Part shown: in pieces, positions 47,039 to 57,053 of the stretch | How positions within the stretch are numbered: position 1 is the stretch's first letter | How the letters are laid out: every line of letters begins with the position of its first letter | The notes under the pieces: generated by a model | Told to the model about the DNA's origin: nothing | The model's input: only the letters and a program-made list of their open reading frames with translations | The model's database searches: none | Translations under genes and position numbers: made by a program | NCBI GenBank assembly: GCA_029834535.1 | Contig: JAQMWT010000427.1 | Location: forward strand, 62,001 to 126,000 | DNA: 64,000 bases | From: Chrysophaeum taylorii | Lineage: Eukaryota; Sar; Pelagophyceae; Pelagomonadales; Pelagomonadaceae | Direction: 5' to 3'

Positions 47039-49536
47039 CAGAAGGCGTTACTTTCGAAGACTTACCCTCTCGCAGCAGCCGCGCTTCTTGTCTCCCCAAC
47101 TCTCTTTTTCGCTCGACGCACCGACCCCCGCCAATCTGAGCTCCTTTCATCAGCGCCCGGCCTTTATCCGCTTACTCCTTAAGTGCTCTCGCCGGTCGGT
47201 AGGAGGCCTTGCGACGGTCGTCGCTCGGCGAGTGGACGCGACGTGTCCATTCGCCGAGGGCAAAGTCAAGTTTAGGACGTCGCGCAGCGGTCGAGTGTAA
47301 CCGCCCTTGCATTCGGGTACTTTTCGACCGTGCTCGTAGGAGCACCCACTCGCCTGAACTTTAATAACGAGGCCCGCCAGTTAGATTCAGATTCGGGTCG
47401 CAATGTCGCGGCGCAGTACCGACGATATCCTCCTGGTTTTCTGCCCCTGACAGCCACGTGTACATTGAGAGAGCCGCGAGACTGGTGGCGATACCACGGG
47501 CGTTCGATGATGCCGATGGGCATTTCGGTGCATTTTGCGAGGAACGCGCATATCAATCGTATTCAGCAAAAATGGTAGTGACGAGTCGCCTCGACGGGCC
47601 TCTCGCTGAAATAAGTGTGCCCAATCTATGTGGCATCTTTCATGTCGCTTCAGCCGAACTCGTTCACAGCAAACGTCGGGAAGAATTGCGGTGCGCCGTA
47701 TTTTATAGCCTTGGCGATGAGGTCGATGCCTGCGTATTTGGAGTAGCCGACGCCCGAGTACCCCTCGAATTAAAATTTTGCGTCCGCCAGTTTGATCACT
47801 CGCAAGCCGTTCATGCTGAATGAGGTCGGCAGTAATGCGTCGAAGGTGATTGCCGAGCCCGAAATCGGCGGTGTCGCCGTTGGCGTCCATCGGAGTCTGC
47901 CCGTTGATGAGGTCGTATCGTGCCCCGTTTCTTTCATAGGTTGCTTCTCTCTGGTAATGGCCGCATGCATATACCTCTGCTTTGCAATTTCCTTTTTTTT
48001 CGCTGCAGAGAACGTCTTTTCATACGCAGGTTGTCTTTATGCCCGAGGACGTAGATGAGCGGGTTGAAGACTCGCCACGTACGACAGGCACTGAGTTTTG
48101 TGATGTTCCGCGCTTCGCACTTGATACTTCGACGAGGATATTATTCGAGCGCGCTGCAGTTGAAGCAGACACAGACTGGCTTCGCCAGGATAGTTTCGCG
48201 GTAATTCGAGATTTTCGTCCAGCCATGGCGCTCGATGCGGCTTATTAGATGAGCGTCCTATATTATGATGCGTATCGTTGTTGGCGTCGACGAGCTCGCG
48301 CGAGAGGGAGGCCGCCGTGCTCTGGTGCATATTGCCGTGAGTTTCCTAGACACTGCGATGTGAAGTAGGTCGCCCGAGCAAAAACGTCTCTGGCGCTAGG
48401 TTCGTGACGACCAGATCGTCGCGACGGTTGAGTAGGTCGACATCTTCTATTTGAAGTGCCCTTCGAAGTTCTCGTGTTGCGGGCGGCTCTCTACCGAGCA
48501 GCGGCGGTTGAGGGTGGCGACGTGCCTGCACGCAACCTATGCTCTCTCTCTCTCCGCGCGCGAGGCCGTCATGGTTGGTCAAGGATGCGAATTTTCTCTT
48601 GGGGGAAAAAAAAAAACGCGAGTCCACGGTTCGCTCGGAGCGATGAGAAAGCATCACACGTTGTAGAGATGCCCCACGTTGCCGTAAGGACCGCGGTAGG
48701 CGAGCGCGAGTGTCGTTGTCGCGCGCAAGGTCCTGTCGAGTGCCGCGAGGGGGGGCGCGGTTTCGTCCCTTCGCATACGAAGTCCCTGGCCCACGTAGTA
48801 GTAGTACTTGAGGTTGTTGAGCACGGCTTGCCCGATTTCGTGGACTTTAACGGAGGAACGCCGCACGTCCTCGATGGTGTGCGAATATGGTGTATTCGTG
48901 AAGGCGTCAGAATGCTCCTCCGTTTGGCATATGTGCACTTGAGCGGCGGATGTATCGAGGTCCCAGGTTGGAGCGGTACGCGCACGAAACAACCGTCGTG
49001 ATGGTATAGCACGCCAGTTGGCATAGGCCCGCTGTAGCGCTCTGGTCTGTTCATGAGTCGTAGTTCAGACGCGGCGGCGGAAGCCGATAATAATCTGGAA
49101 GCAGGGGGCGCCTGGCGATGGGGACTGACTGACTGACTGACTGACTGACTGACTGACTGGCAGGCTCTGAGCGTTTTGTGTGCGGTAAGAGCTCGTAAGA
49201 GCTCGTACAACAACGGCGCGTGCTGCTGAGGCACGTACTTTCGCACGGCCGCTGAAAGTTCGAAGGCTGCCCCTTCCATGTGACCACCGGCTTCTTGGTG
49301 TTGGAGAATCATGCTGCTGCTGCTGCTGCGTTGGGTGATCATGCAAGTCGTCGTCGTCAGATCCAAGCCAGCGAAGAAACGCATGCGGGCCGTGTCACAG
49401 GCGAATCTTTTTGGGAAGAAAGTATTGAAAAGGAAAGAAACACTGACTTGACGCTCCCAGAAAAAAAAAATTTGAGACGCTCGTCTCTAGGCCCCGATAC
49501 TCTGATCCCTCGCGTCATGCACTGGGCTAGGTATAG
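47039..49536. other. gene-poor interval with eroded coding sequence and simple repeats
   Basis: About 2.5 kb with no intact gene. The minus strand from about 48,330 to 47,270 has interrupted coding-like frames such as NGQTPMDANGDTADFGLG and GIDLIAKAIKYGAPQFFP, which have a loose ankyrin-repeat look but are broken by frame changes. 49,122-49,160 is a (GACT)n tract of about nine units. The rest is featureless. Confidence 0.5.
49122..49160. repeat. (GACT)n tetranucleotide tract
   Basis: About nine tandem GACT units in a gene-poor region, the longest such tract in the window. Confidence 0.95.
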
Positions 49537-50304
49537 CTAGGTAGTAAAATTCGTTGGTCGAGGTTTTTGCTCCCGGCGCCAGGTGCCGGCAAAAATATGC
49601 TCCCTTTCGGGAACGTGGGTGCCCATCTTGCGCGGCGTATACTTGCCGGGCTGGAGCTCGTTGACGAGGCTGGTCATATGGTCTCGGAGCTCGGGCTGGT
49701 ATTCGGCGCGGGAGAACTGGTCCTCGACGCCGTCCGAGCGCGCCTCGGAACGACCGATCCCTAGGACGCTGGTGTACTTTGGTTTGAGGAGGCCCTCGGT
49801 GACGAGGTGGTGCTGGCGGCGGTCGTGGTCGGGTCCGCTCGGGATTGGCGAATAGAATCTGTAGTGCGAATTGCGAATCGTGATCTCGCCGCTCCTAAGG
49901 AGCTCGTCCGAGGGCCGGTCCGACAGGTATCTTGCTTGTTTCCGCTGGCCGCGGACCTTGCGGGCGTCGTAGCTGCCCGAAACAAAGTCGAAGCCGTTGT
50001 AGGCTGCCGTCTCGGCGAGGTGGTCCTTGCGGCGTTGGTGGTGCGCGTCGCGCTTCGCGAGCTTGGCCGCCTCCCAGGCACATCTCTCGACGTCGGGGCG
50101 GATCGCGCCGTGGGGCCGCCGCTGAAAGCCCTTCCCAAACTTCGTCGTTCGCAGGCCGTTGCCGATGGCTTGGGGCTCGCGCGGGCCGTTGCAGTGCGCG
50201 AGACACATCGTGTCGTTGCGGCTGATATGGACGCGCTTTCCGAACCGGGCCGCGGCCTGCCGCCCGTCGGGGTGCCTCGCGCCGTCGAGCCAGGCGCACG
50301 ACAT
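49537..50304 (-). CDS. hypothetical basic protein
   Basis: 255 residues from the ATG at 50304. The frame continues upstream, but that part is Arg/Pro/Thr-rich and conflicts with coding signals on the other strand. The protein is basic and His/Arg-rich, with no membrane segment. Ordered stretches include CAWLDGARHPDGRQAAARFGK, AAYNGFDFVSGSY, SGEITIRNSHYRFYSPIP and LVNELQPGKYTPRKMGTHVP. The short aromatic/Pro motifs (YRFYSP, GKYTPRK) resemble those of axonemal microtubule inner proteins, but that is an impression only. The family is not recognised. It is probably head-to-head with the coding-like zone beginning at 50332. Confidence 0.6.
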   Translation of the reverse strand: MSCAWLDGARHPDGRQAAARFGKRVHISRNDTMCLAHCNGPREPQAIGNGLRTTKFGKGFQRRPHGAIRPDVERCAWEAAKLAKRDAHHQRRKDHLAETAAYNGFDFVSGSYDARKVRGQRKQARYLSDRPSDELLRSGEITIRNSHYRFYSPIPSGPDHDRRQHHLVTEGLLKPKYTSVLGIGRSEARSDGVEDQFSRAEYQPELRDHMTSLVNELQPGKYTPRKMGTHVPEREHIFAGTWRREQKPRPTNFTT

Positions 50305-50331
50305 TTTGTTCGTTGTATCTTTAAGATTCGG

Positions 50332-50947
50332 ATGACGTGGGCATGGTTTGCTTTTAAACTCGCGCCAGAGGAGATGAGCCCCCGCCGCGATCCGGGCGGC
50401 GCTTGGGAATTGCCTCGCGGTGGTCGTGGCGACCGGCCGACCTGCCCGGGCCGTGCAACCCTTGGTCGACGCGATCGGCGCGGCGCTGAGGTGCGGCGCG
50501 GGCGTCGTCGAAATGAGCCTCGGGTGGCGACGACGGCGGCGACGCGCGCGACCGAGTCGTTCGCGGCGCCCCGGACGCCGCGCCACGAGGAGCTCCCGAG
50601 CGAGCACCTGAGAGGCTCGAAGTCGTCGCGCAGCGCCGGGTCGCGAATATCACCCTCGACGCCGCCCTAAAGTTTGTCGCGATCTGCCGCGAGCGATACG
50701 GGAGCGGCCGAAGAGCTGCTAGACGTCGCGCCCGCCGAGATGCACGTCAAGGTTTTGAATCCCGTTTGTTCCGAGGGCGCCGCCCTCGAGAATCACTGGG
50801 GTAAAGGCGCTGTCTCGGCCCTTCGGCGACAACGCCAAGCCCGAGGAGGCCGCAACCCGGGCCTTCACGAACGACGAGGACGGCGGGAGCTCGAGGCGAT
50901 CCTCCGCGGCGGCGCCGCCGCCCCCCCCTCGAGAGAAAGAAGAATGA
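50332..50947 (+). other. coding-like zone in shifting frames (possible broken or mis-sequenced gene)
   Basis: Consecutive blocks on the plus strand have strong coding texture but lie in different frames. About 50378-50510 reads AAIRAALGNCLAVVVATGR and AVQPLVDAIGAALR. About 50517-50698 reads LEVVAQRRVANITLDAALKF. About 50698-50800 reads AEELLDVAPAEMHVKVLNP. 50801-50947 reads GDNAKPEEAATRAFTNDEDG and ends in TGA. No GT-AG pair of usual length links them. Possible explanations are indels in the sequence, a recent pseudogene, or an unusual exon structure. The antisense frames are also open and cannot be fully excluded. Confidence 0.35.
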
Positions 50948-50970
50948 GGAGACACATTTTTTTTTGGTTA

Positions 50971-52975
50971 TTACCCCCCAGCAGCAACAGCAGCGGCAGC
51001 GGTAGCGGTAGGGGGCGAGTCCCCTCGATGGTGGTGCTGCAGGGAGAGGAAGGCCCCGACGGCGGCATCCCACGGGGGGGGCGGGCTTACAACCCTGGAA
51101 GGGAAGGAGGAGGGGGCGGCGGCGGAGTCGTCGGCGGCGGCATCCCTCGGGGGCGGGGAGCGCCTGGCGTTTATTGTCGGCTGGAAATCGGCGGTTTCGG
51201 CGGTTTCGGCGGCGTCCAGGACGACCGCGCTGCGCGGAGAGATGAGAGAAAAGAATAGACAAAAGAAGGACGCACGCGATGTCTTTGAAGAGCCGAGGGA
51301 GGACTTCGCGGGCTCGGAAATGACGGTCGATAGAAGCGAGGCGGAGGAGAGCGACGCAGAGAGGGGCGCGCTGGCGGCCGTCGGCGTCGTCGGGGAGATC
51401 GTTGGTGTCGCGGGGCCGGAGGAGGGTGGCGAGGGCTTTTGCGCGGCGGCGCTTGACGAGAGGAGTGTGCTTGAGGCCCGCGTTGGTGGCGCCGCGGAGG
51501 ACGGCGTCGACGGCGGAAACGACGGCAGAGACGGCGAGGTCTCGGGAAGCGAAATAGAGGACGCGGGAAAGGGCGCGAGACATGTTGAGCTTCAAAGCGA
51601 GGGCCGCCGAAGCGTCGAAGCGGAGGTGGGGTCCGTGGGCGTCGACGAATTTAACGACCGCAATCTCGTCCCATTTTTGCTCGAGGCGCGGCTCGAGAAC
51701 GGCGAGATACTCGTCTTTCAACTCGAGGTCGTCGTCGTCGGGGTCGCGCCAGGATCCCAGAAGGGGCTCCAGGCGATCCGCAGAGGACGGCGCGTACGCG
51801 AGGTCCCCAAAGCCGCAGCGGTGGCGCAGGAGTTTTGCGGCGACCGCGCCGACGGCAGCGACCGCGCCGACGGCAGCGATTCCGCCGACGGCAGCGATTC
51901 CGCCGACGGCAGCGATTCCGCGAGGACCCGAAACGACCGCGCAGGCCTCCAACCACGTCTCCAGAGCTCGGGAAGCGCGGGTTTCGTTGAGGGCGGCGGA
52001 CGCGAGACGTGCGGCCGTTGGCGCCAGTGCCGGATCCGTTGATCCCGCGAGGGCGAGAGCCGCGGCTTGGACGCTCGCGGCCTCCGAGCCGTCGACGCGA
52101 GCGACCTCGACGACGCAGTCGCACGACGCCTCCCAGCTTTCATCGTCGTCGTCTGTTTCCGAGGAGGAGTCCTCTTCCCGCTCCGACTCGGGCCGTTCGG
52201 GGGGGGGGGGAAGGTACATGGGCCCCACCAGAAGCGTCGCCACCCTCTCGGGAGACTCTCGAGGCCGTCGCGGTCTTCGTCGCCCCAGCAGCAGCTCGCG
52301 CTGGCGGACGAGCGCCGCTCGAGCCTGGCGCGCCGCTGTCTCGAGGGGATCGAGGGCCTGTTCGATCGGCTGCTTTGGGGGGTCGGGGTCGACGTATTCG
52401 TCGTCGTCGGCGCCCTCTTCGTCGAAGTCGGCGACCGGCGTCGTCTCGACCGTCGAGTTCGCCGGAACGCGCCGCGGGACGCCGTCGTCCCCAACAAACA
52501 CCTCGGGCCCCCCAAAGAAGCGCCCGCGCGGCACCACCACCGCCGCCGCCTCCTCGATCACCGCGACGGTCCGCTTCCGCCGGACGGCAGCCGGCGCCGG
52601 CGCTTCGGAGACGCGCGTCGGGGAGTCGTCGCCACCCTCGTCGGAGAACCCGTCCAGCTCCTCCTCAGACGCCGCCGCCGCCGCCGCCGCCGCCAAGGGT
52701 GGGGGGGCTTTCAAAGCGAGCCGGAGATCCACGTACTCGAACACCTCGGCGCGCCGCACGCTTCTCGAGGTACGACGAGGCGGGAGGGGCGCGCAGATCA
52801 GCGCGGCGATCACCACTTCCCAAAGCTCGCCTTCGACGACATCGACGACGAGGTCGATGGCCGCCAGCTCGATGATTTCTGCCGTCGACTTGGGCCGCGC
52901 CTCGGCCGACGAAAACATCGCACTCTGGAGCGCGTTGGCGAAGGCGTCATCATCCTGCCGCCGCGCGACCTCCAT
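50971..52975 (-). CDS. hypothetical helical-repeat-like protein, two exons
   Basis: Exons 52975-51276 and 51229-50971 give 652 residues; the 46-nt intron restores an Ala/Pro-rich tail instead of a Cys/Arg frame. Residues 1-85 are ordered (AEIIELAAIDLVVDVVEGELWEVVIAAL). 90-300 are low complexity and acidic. 330-560 are predicted helical (AAALALAGSTDPAL, LETWLEACAVVSG, ALKLNMSRALSRVLYFASRDL), with a five-unit AVGGIA-type repeat encoded by an 18/12-bp tandem repeat near residue 390. It looks like an armadillo/HEAT-type scaffold, but no family is recognised. Its ATG lies 16 bp from the ATG of the divergent gene at 52992. Confidence 0.65.
51230..51275 (-). other. intron of the 652-residue hypothetical gene (46 nt)
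   Basis: Donor GTGCGT, T-rich middle (CTTCTTTTGTC...TTTTCTCTC), acceptor CCGCGCAG. The spliced frame reads KDIAAVVLDAAETAETADF, more protein-like than the unspliced frame. Confidence 0.8.
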
Positions 52976-52991
52976 CTCGTGTACCGGTTGT
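52976..52991. promoter_or_regulatory. 16-bp gap between divergent start codons
   Basis: The minus-strand ATG at 52975-52973 and the plus-strand ATG at 52992 are only 16 bp apart. If both starts are right, the two transcripts must overlap at their 5' ends or be leaderless. Using the next plus-strand ATG (53013) would widen the gap only to 37 bp. Confidence 0.5.
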
Positions 52992-53786
52992 ATGGTGCCG
53001 GACTATAATAATATGAGGGGCCGCCGATTAACTCGTAGGGAAGCCGACTGGCTGCGGTGGCAGCTGGAGAATTGGCGCGAGCCGACCCTCCGCGCCATCA
53101 GCAAGACCGCGAACGACTTCATCGTCGAGAGCCTGAGGTTCGACGCCTTCCCCGACGAGAGCAGCGATCGCACCTTCAACCGGAGCCTGCCGCCCTCGAT
53201 TCCATCCTTCGCAGCAGCGCACGCCGACTTGAAGCGCCAGATCGACGGAGTCGGCAAGTCGGCGCTCTTCGACGAGGTCCTCCCGGCGAGGCTCGACGGC
53301 CTCCGACCCAAGGGCCCCCTTTCGCCGCCGCCGCCGTCGCCGAGCGCCAACGACAAGAGGAGGAGCTTTTCGTGTCCGCCAACCCCGCTCTCCGACGGTG
53401 GCGACCACCTCCCGGAAGAGGAGGCCGCGGTGGCGCCCCCGCCCTCCGTCAGGGAGCTCCGGAAGAGGTTCGAGCGACGACGCCCGCCTTTGGACATGAT
53501 GATTGGAGCGGAGGCGGAGGCGGAGGCGGGGGTGGAGGTGGAGGTGGAGGTGGAGGACCCCCCCCTCTCTTCTCCGCCCAGCCCGCTGCGTCGGTCGACC
53601 ACAACGACGACACCAGCAGAGCCGCCGCTCCGGTGCCGCCACCGCCGACGGCGAAGTCTCTCCGAGGGGGCCGCGGACGACCACCTCGACGATGATCCCC
53701 CGGCGGCGGCGGCGGCGGCCTCCCTCGTCATGCGGCGCGTCGCCGAGTTCCAGAGGGGAATGAATACGACGACGTCTATAGTTTAA
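52992..53786 (+). CDS. hypothetical protein
   Basis: 264 residues (or 257 from the second ATG at 53013). The N-terminal third is ordered and well conserved in appearance: LTRREADWLRWQLENWREPT, then LRAISKTANDFIVESLRFDAFP, which resembles a small helical domain. The rest is disordered, with Ser/Pro-rich stretches, a Glu/Val/Ala repeat (AEAEAEAGVEVEVEVE) from GGAGGCG/GGAGGTG repeats, and a helical C-terminus (LVMRRVAEFQRGM). A long antisense ORF (680 codons) overlaps but lacks coding character. No family recognised. The stop is 18 bp before the PRP39 start, on the same strand. Confidence 0.6.
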   Translation: MVPDYNNMRGRRLTRREADWLRWQLENWREPTLRAISKTANDFIVESLRFDAFPDESSDRTFNRSLPPSIPSFAAAHADLKRQIDGVGKSALFDEVLPARLDGLRPKGPLSPPPPSPSANDKRRSFSCPPTPLSDGGDHLPEEEAAVAPPPSVRELRKRFERRRPPLDMMIGAEAEAEAGVEVEVEVEDPPLSSPPSPLRRSTTTTTPAEPPLRCRHRRRRSLSEGAADDHLDDDPPAAAAAASLVMRRVAEFQRGMNTTTSIV

Positions 53787-53804
53787 GAATATCAGGGTTT
53801 CGGA

Positions 53805-55662
53805 ATGGAGTTGTTGTCGTCGTCGTCGTCGTCGGATGCGTTCGCTCGGTGGTCCAAGGCCGTCGAAAATGACCCGACCGACTTCGCGTCGTGGTCCAAG
53901 CTGCTCGCCGTGGTGGAGGAGCAGAGCGGCGGGTCCCCCGAGCGCGTCGCGCCCGCGTTCGAAGCCTTCTTGGCGCGGTTCCCGTTGTGCTTCGGGTACT
54001 GGTGCAAGTACGCCGACCTCCAAAGGGGTGACATCGAGCGCACGACCACCGTGTACGAGCGCGCCGTGTCCGCGGTGCCTTTGAGCGTGGAGCTGTGGAA
54101 GAGCTACTGCGCGCACGTCAAGGTCGCGACGGCCGGACAGGTGTCGGACGTGTCGAGGGCGACGTACGAGCGGGCGGTAGACGCGGTGGGCCGAGACCCT
54201 CAGGCGGGGCCGATCTGGGACGCCTTCCTCGAGTTCGAGGCCGACCGCGGCACGCCCGAGACCGTGTGTCGGGTGTACAGAAAAATGCTCGCCGAAGACT
54301 CTTCGGGCAGGACGGACGATTTGTGGCGACGGTTCAAGCTGCTCGCCAAGGCCTACAAGGCTACCGAGCTCGTGTCGGAAGAGGAAGCCCGCGACCTTTT
54401 GATGAGATACAACCGGTCCCGGAAGATCGAGGCCGAGGACGACCCCGCCGGGTCCGAGAGACTGGCGGGATACGGCGAGCTGCACGAACAGAGGCAGCTC
54501 GAGCAACTCCTCGGGGAGGTCGAGAAGACGAAGAACGACCTCGTCCAGCGGCGCCTCGAGCGCCAGCATTTCGAGGCCGGGGTGCGACGGTGGTACTTCC
54601 ACGTCAAGCCCCTCGACGCGGCGCAGCTCCAGAATTGGCGAGATTATCTCGATCTCGAAATCGAGCGCGGCGACGCGAGCGACGTCGGGCGCCTCTTCGA
54701 ACGCTGCCTCGTTCCGTGCGCCTTGTACGCCGAATTCTGGATCAAGTACGCGTGGTGGTCTTCCAAGACCTTTGGAGACGCCCACGGCCTGGCGGTGATC
54801 GACCGCGCGGCGACCACGTTCTTGCCCGATCGCGTCGACGTCCTCGAATGTCGCGCGTTGCTCCTCGAGAGGCTCGACAAAATCGACAAAGCTCGCGATG
54901 TTTTTGGCGCGATTTTTCGGGCCACCGTATCGGACCCCGCGAAGCGCGCCTCCTGCTCGGTCGCGCGAGCCAACTTCGAGCGAAGACAAAACAATCGTCC
55001 CGGCGTCCTGTCCGCGTATCGCGAAACGATCGACAGGGGCGACGCCGGCTTCGAGGCCGTCGCCGCGCACATGGCGCGCTACCTCGTCCGCGTCGAAAAC
55101 GACCTCGACACGGCGCGTTCGGCGCTCGACGACGCGTGAGTCTTGTGGTATATAGATAGACGCCTCCTCGCCGATTTGATTGATTTCGCGGCGTCGTCGT
55201 CGTCGCAGGCTCGAGCGCGCGCCGGAACAGAGAGGCGCTCTGTGGATCGCGCGAGCTCAAATAGAATTCAGCCAGATCCACGACGAGAAGCTCGCGATCG
55301 TTCACGACGCCGTCGCGGCCGTCTACGAAAGGGCCTTGGCCGAAAACGCGAGGACATCGAACGAGGACCGCCTCGACCTCTGGGCTCGCTACTGGAGTTT
55401 CTCCAACGACTTTGGCCACGACGCCACACTTCTCCTCTCGATTCGACGTCGCTACGCCTCCTTTCGCCGCAAGCTCGACAGGCAACGGAATCCCTTCGTC
55501 CCCCCGCCCCCCAAGCGACCCTTCAAGACCTTCCTCTCCGGCAACGACGCGCTCGGGGGAGGAGGAGCAGCGCAAGGCGGTCACGCCGTCGTCCCCCTTG
55601 ACCCGGCCAAAGCGACGCAGCGCCTCGAGGCCCTCCTCGCGGCCTACGGCCACCACCCGTAA
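53805..55662 (+). CDS. PRPF39: PRP39-like HAT-repeat splicing factor, two exons
   Basis: Exons 53805-55135 and 55209-55662, separated by a 73-nt intron, give 594 residues. The protein is a string of HAT repeats: FARWSKAVENDPTDFASWSKL, AFEAFLARFPLCFGYWCKYAD, VYERAVSAVPLSVELWKSYC, IWDAFLEFEAD, and an HFEAGVRRWYFHVKPLDAAQL segment followed by NWRDYLDLEIERGD. These are the signature of PRP39/PRP42, the U1 snRNP-associated pre-mRNA splicing factor. The second exon adds RGALWIARAQIEFSQI and the C-terminal Pro-rich FVPPPPKRPFKT. Nuclear U1 snRNP function is inferred from the family. It sits in a dense run of genes with 18 and 50 bp gaps on either side. Confidence 0.88.
55136..55208 (+). other. intron of the PRP39-like gene (73 nt)
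   Basis: Donor GTGAGT, acceptor GTCGTCGCAG, phase 2. Splicing gives RSALDDALERAPEQRGALW, continuing the HAT repeat, whereas reading through ends in TGA at once. Confidence 0.92.
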
Positions 55663-55712
55663 TAATTAAATAACATAGGGTTATTATTATTACAGTTGAC
55701 TTTTTTCTCATC

Positions 55713-56378
55713 ATGGTGTTGTTGCTGCTGTTTCTGCTGGCGTCCGCCGCCGACGGGATCCGGAAGACCGGGACGACGATCGCGGGCGTCGTGTTCCGCG
55801 ACGGATGCGTGCTCGGGGCCGACGAGCGCGCGACGGAAGGGTCTCTCATCGCTGATCCGGAATGTATGAAGATCCACGAGATCTCCGAGAACGTGTTTGC
55901 CTGCGGCGCGGGGACGAGCGCCGACGCCGCGCAACTGTGTCGGCACGCCCAGTTAGACTTGGTGCTACTTCGACGGCGCGAGGAGGCAGCGAGGGGGGGC
56001 AAGGCGAGGCCGACGACGGTCGCGGCGGCGAGGGGCGTCGTGTTGAAGCGGCTCAGGTCTGCGCCCGCGATGGAGTGCGCTCTGATTCTCGGGGGTGTCG
56101 ACGGCTCGGGGGCCCACCTCTACCGCATCGACGACGGCGCGACCCACGCGGTGCCCTTGGCGGCGATGGGGAGCGGGTCTCTCGCGGCGACGCCCGTCCT
56201 CGAGGCCGCCTACAGAGACGACCTCGACGAGGAGAGCGCCATTGCCGCGGTCCGCTCTGCCGTCTCGGCGGGCGTCACCTTCGACGCCATGTCCGGCGGC
56301 CGCGTCAACATCCTCGTTATCGGCCGCGAGGGCCGAGTGACGCGACACACTTTTTTTGTGATGAAAAACAACAACTAG
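55713..56378 (+). CDS. PSMB7: 20S proteasome beta-2 type subunit with unusual hydrophobic propeptide
   Basis: 221 residues. The mature enzyme starts at Thr of KTG|TTIAGVVF; counting from that Thr, Asp17 (GADERATEG), Arg19 and Lys33 (CMKIHEI) of the catalytic site are present. GAGTSADAAQL, ILGGVDGSGAHLY and MGSGSLAA complete the beta-2 (trypsin-like) pattern. The enzyme is an N-terminal-nucleophile protease of the 20S core. Two features are odd. The propeptide is only about 18 residues, and it is strongly hydrophobic (MVLLLLFLLASAADG), like a signal peptide. The C-terminus lacks the long beta-2 tail that wraps beta-3. It could be a paralog or a re-targeted form, or an upstream exon could be missed. 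It is 50 bp downstream of PRP39. Confidence 0.9.
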   Translation: MVLLLLFLLASAADGIRKTGTTIAGVVFRDGCVLGADERATEGSLIADPECMKIHEISENVFACGAGTSADAAQLCRHAQLDLVLLRRREEAARGGKARPTTVAAARGVVLKRLRSAPAMECALILGGVDGSGAHLYRIDDGATHAVPLAAMGSGSLAATPVLEAAYRDDLDEESAIAAVRSAVSAGVTFDAMSGGRVNILVIGREGRVTRHTFFVMKNNN

Positions 56379-56398
56379 GCGCGTGCGTATGTATCTCC

Positions 56399-56980
56399 TC
56401 AAAGGAGGGAAAAGTAGGAGGCGACGAGGAGGGGCGAAGCGAAGAGGCCCTGGCGGACGAGGTCGCTGGCGTGCATGTTGTTAAAGCCGACGACGGCGGC
56501 GACCCACGCCAAGGCGGTCGCGACGCGGCCGCCCCACTTGTGCCACCACCGCAGGACCTTGCTGGTCTTTTTGACGCCGATGTCGGGGTGGAGCGCGACG
56601 AGGCCGACCGCAAAGAGGAGGCCGTAGGCGCCGAGCGCGGCGAGACCGAGCCACGCGTGCCAGGATGTGAGATGAGGCTTCCCAAACAGTTCCTTGTTGC
56701 GATAGATCGCGTACCATCCGATTCCAGCGAGCAACGTGCTCGCGAGCATCAGGGTGCCGTGGAGCTTGGTGTTCTCGTAGCCGCCCCGCTTCTTCACCAG
56801 CGCCGCGCTCGCTCCCAGCGCGACGAAGCTGATCATCATCGCCGACGGATGGTACGTGAACCAGACGTCCCACTTCCAGGTGCCGGACGGCATCGAGGCG
56901 TACACCCCCGCAGCGACGCCCCACGCAAATATTGGCCACACGGGCATCTGCGTCTTCTTCGCCGCCTTGCCGGTCCCCAT
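56399..56980 (-). CDS. cytochrome b561-type membrane protein
   Basis: 193 residues with five or six hydrophobic helices: PIFAWGVAAGVYA, AMMISFVALGASAALV, TLMLASTLLAGIGWYAIY, AWLGLAALGAYGLLFAVGLVAL, and AWVAAVVGF. Four His in the right helices could be the two heme ligand pairs: His44 (YHPSAM), His74 (KLHGTLM), His108 (SWHAWLG) and His147 (WWHKWGG). This is the standard b561 layout for ascorbate-driven transmembrane electron transfer. It is plausibly linked in function, though not in location, to the aldonolactone oxidase fusion at 41-43 kb. Its stop is 20 bp from the stop of the proteasome gene. Confidence 0.85.
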   Translation of the reverse strand: MGTGKAAKKTQMPVWPIFAWGVAAGVYASMPSGTWKWDVWFTYHPSAMMISFVALGASAALVKKRGGYENTKLHGTLMLASTLLAGIGWYAIYRNKELFGKPHLTSWHAWLGLAALGAYGLLFAVGLVALHPDIGVKKTSKVLRWWHKWGGRVATALAWVAAVVGFNNMHASDLVRQGLFASPLLVASYFSLL

Positions 56981-57053
56981 GACGTGGCGATACGCCGAAG
57001 AGAAGGGTTATTATTATTATTAAAAATGAAAAAAAAATAGGGGTTTTCGCAAA
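56981..57053. promoter_or_regulatory. 73-bp divergent promoter, b561 / EEP genes
   Basis: The whole space between two divergent ATGs. It contains an (ATT)n run (57010-57021) and an A8 run, and no TATA box apart from an AT-rich TATTATTATT. Confidence 0.55.

Noticed and set aside
48566-49384. 271-codon minus-strand ORF.
   Set aside because: It reads through a (GACT)n tract as a Ser-Val-Ser-Gln repeat and has no coding bias or recognisable motif.
51582-52991. Long plus-strand ORF upstream of the 264-residue hypothetical gene.
   Set aside because: Antisense to the spliced 652-residue gene, Ser/Arg-rich, without coding character.
53028-55070. A 680-codon minus-strand ORF.
   Set aside because: It is antisense to PRP39 and its upstream neighbour; the plus strand has HAT repeats and a valid intron.
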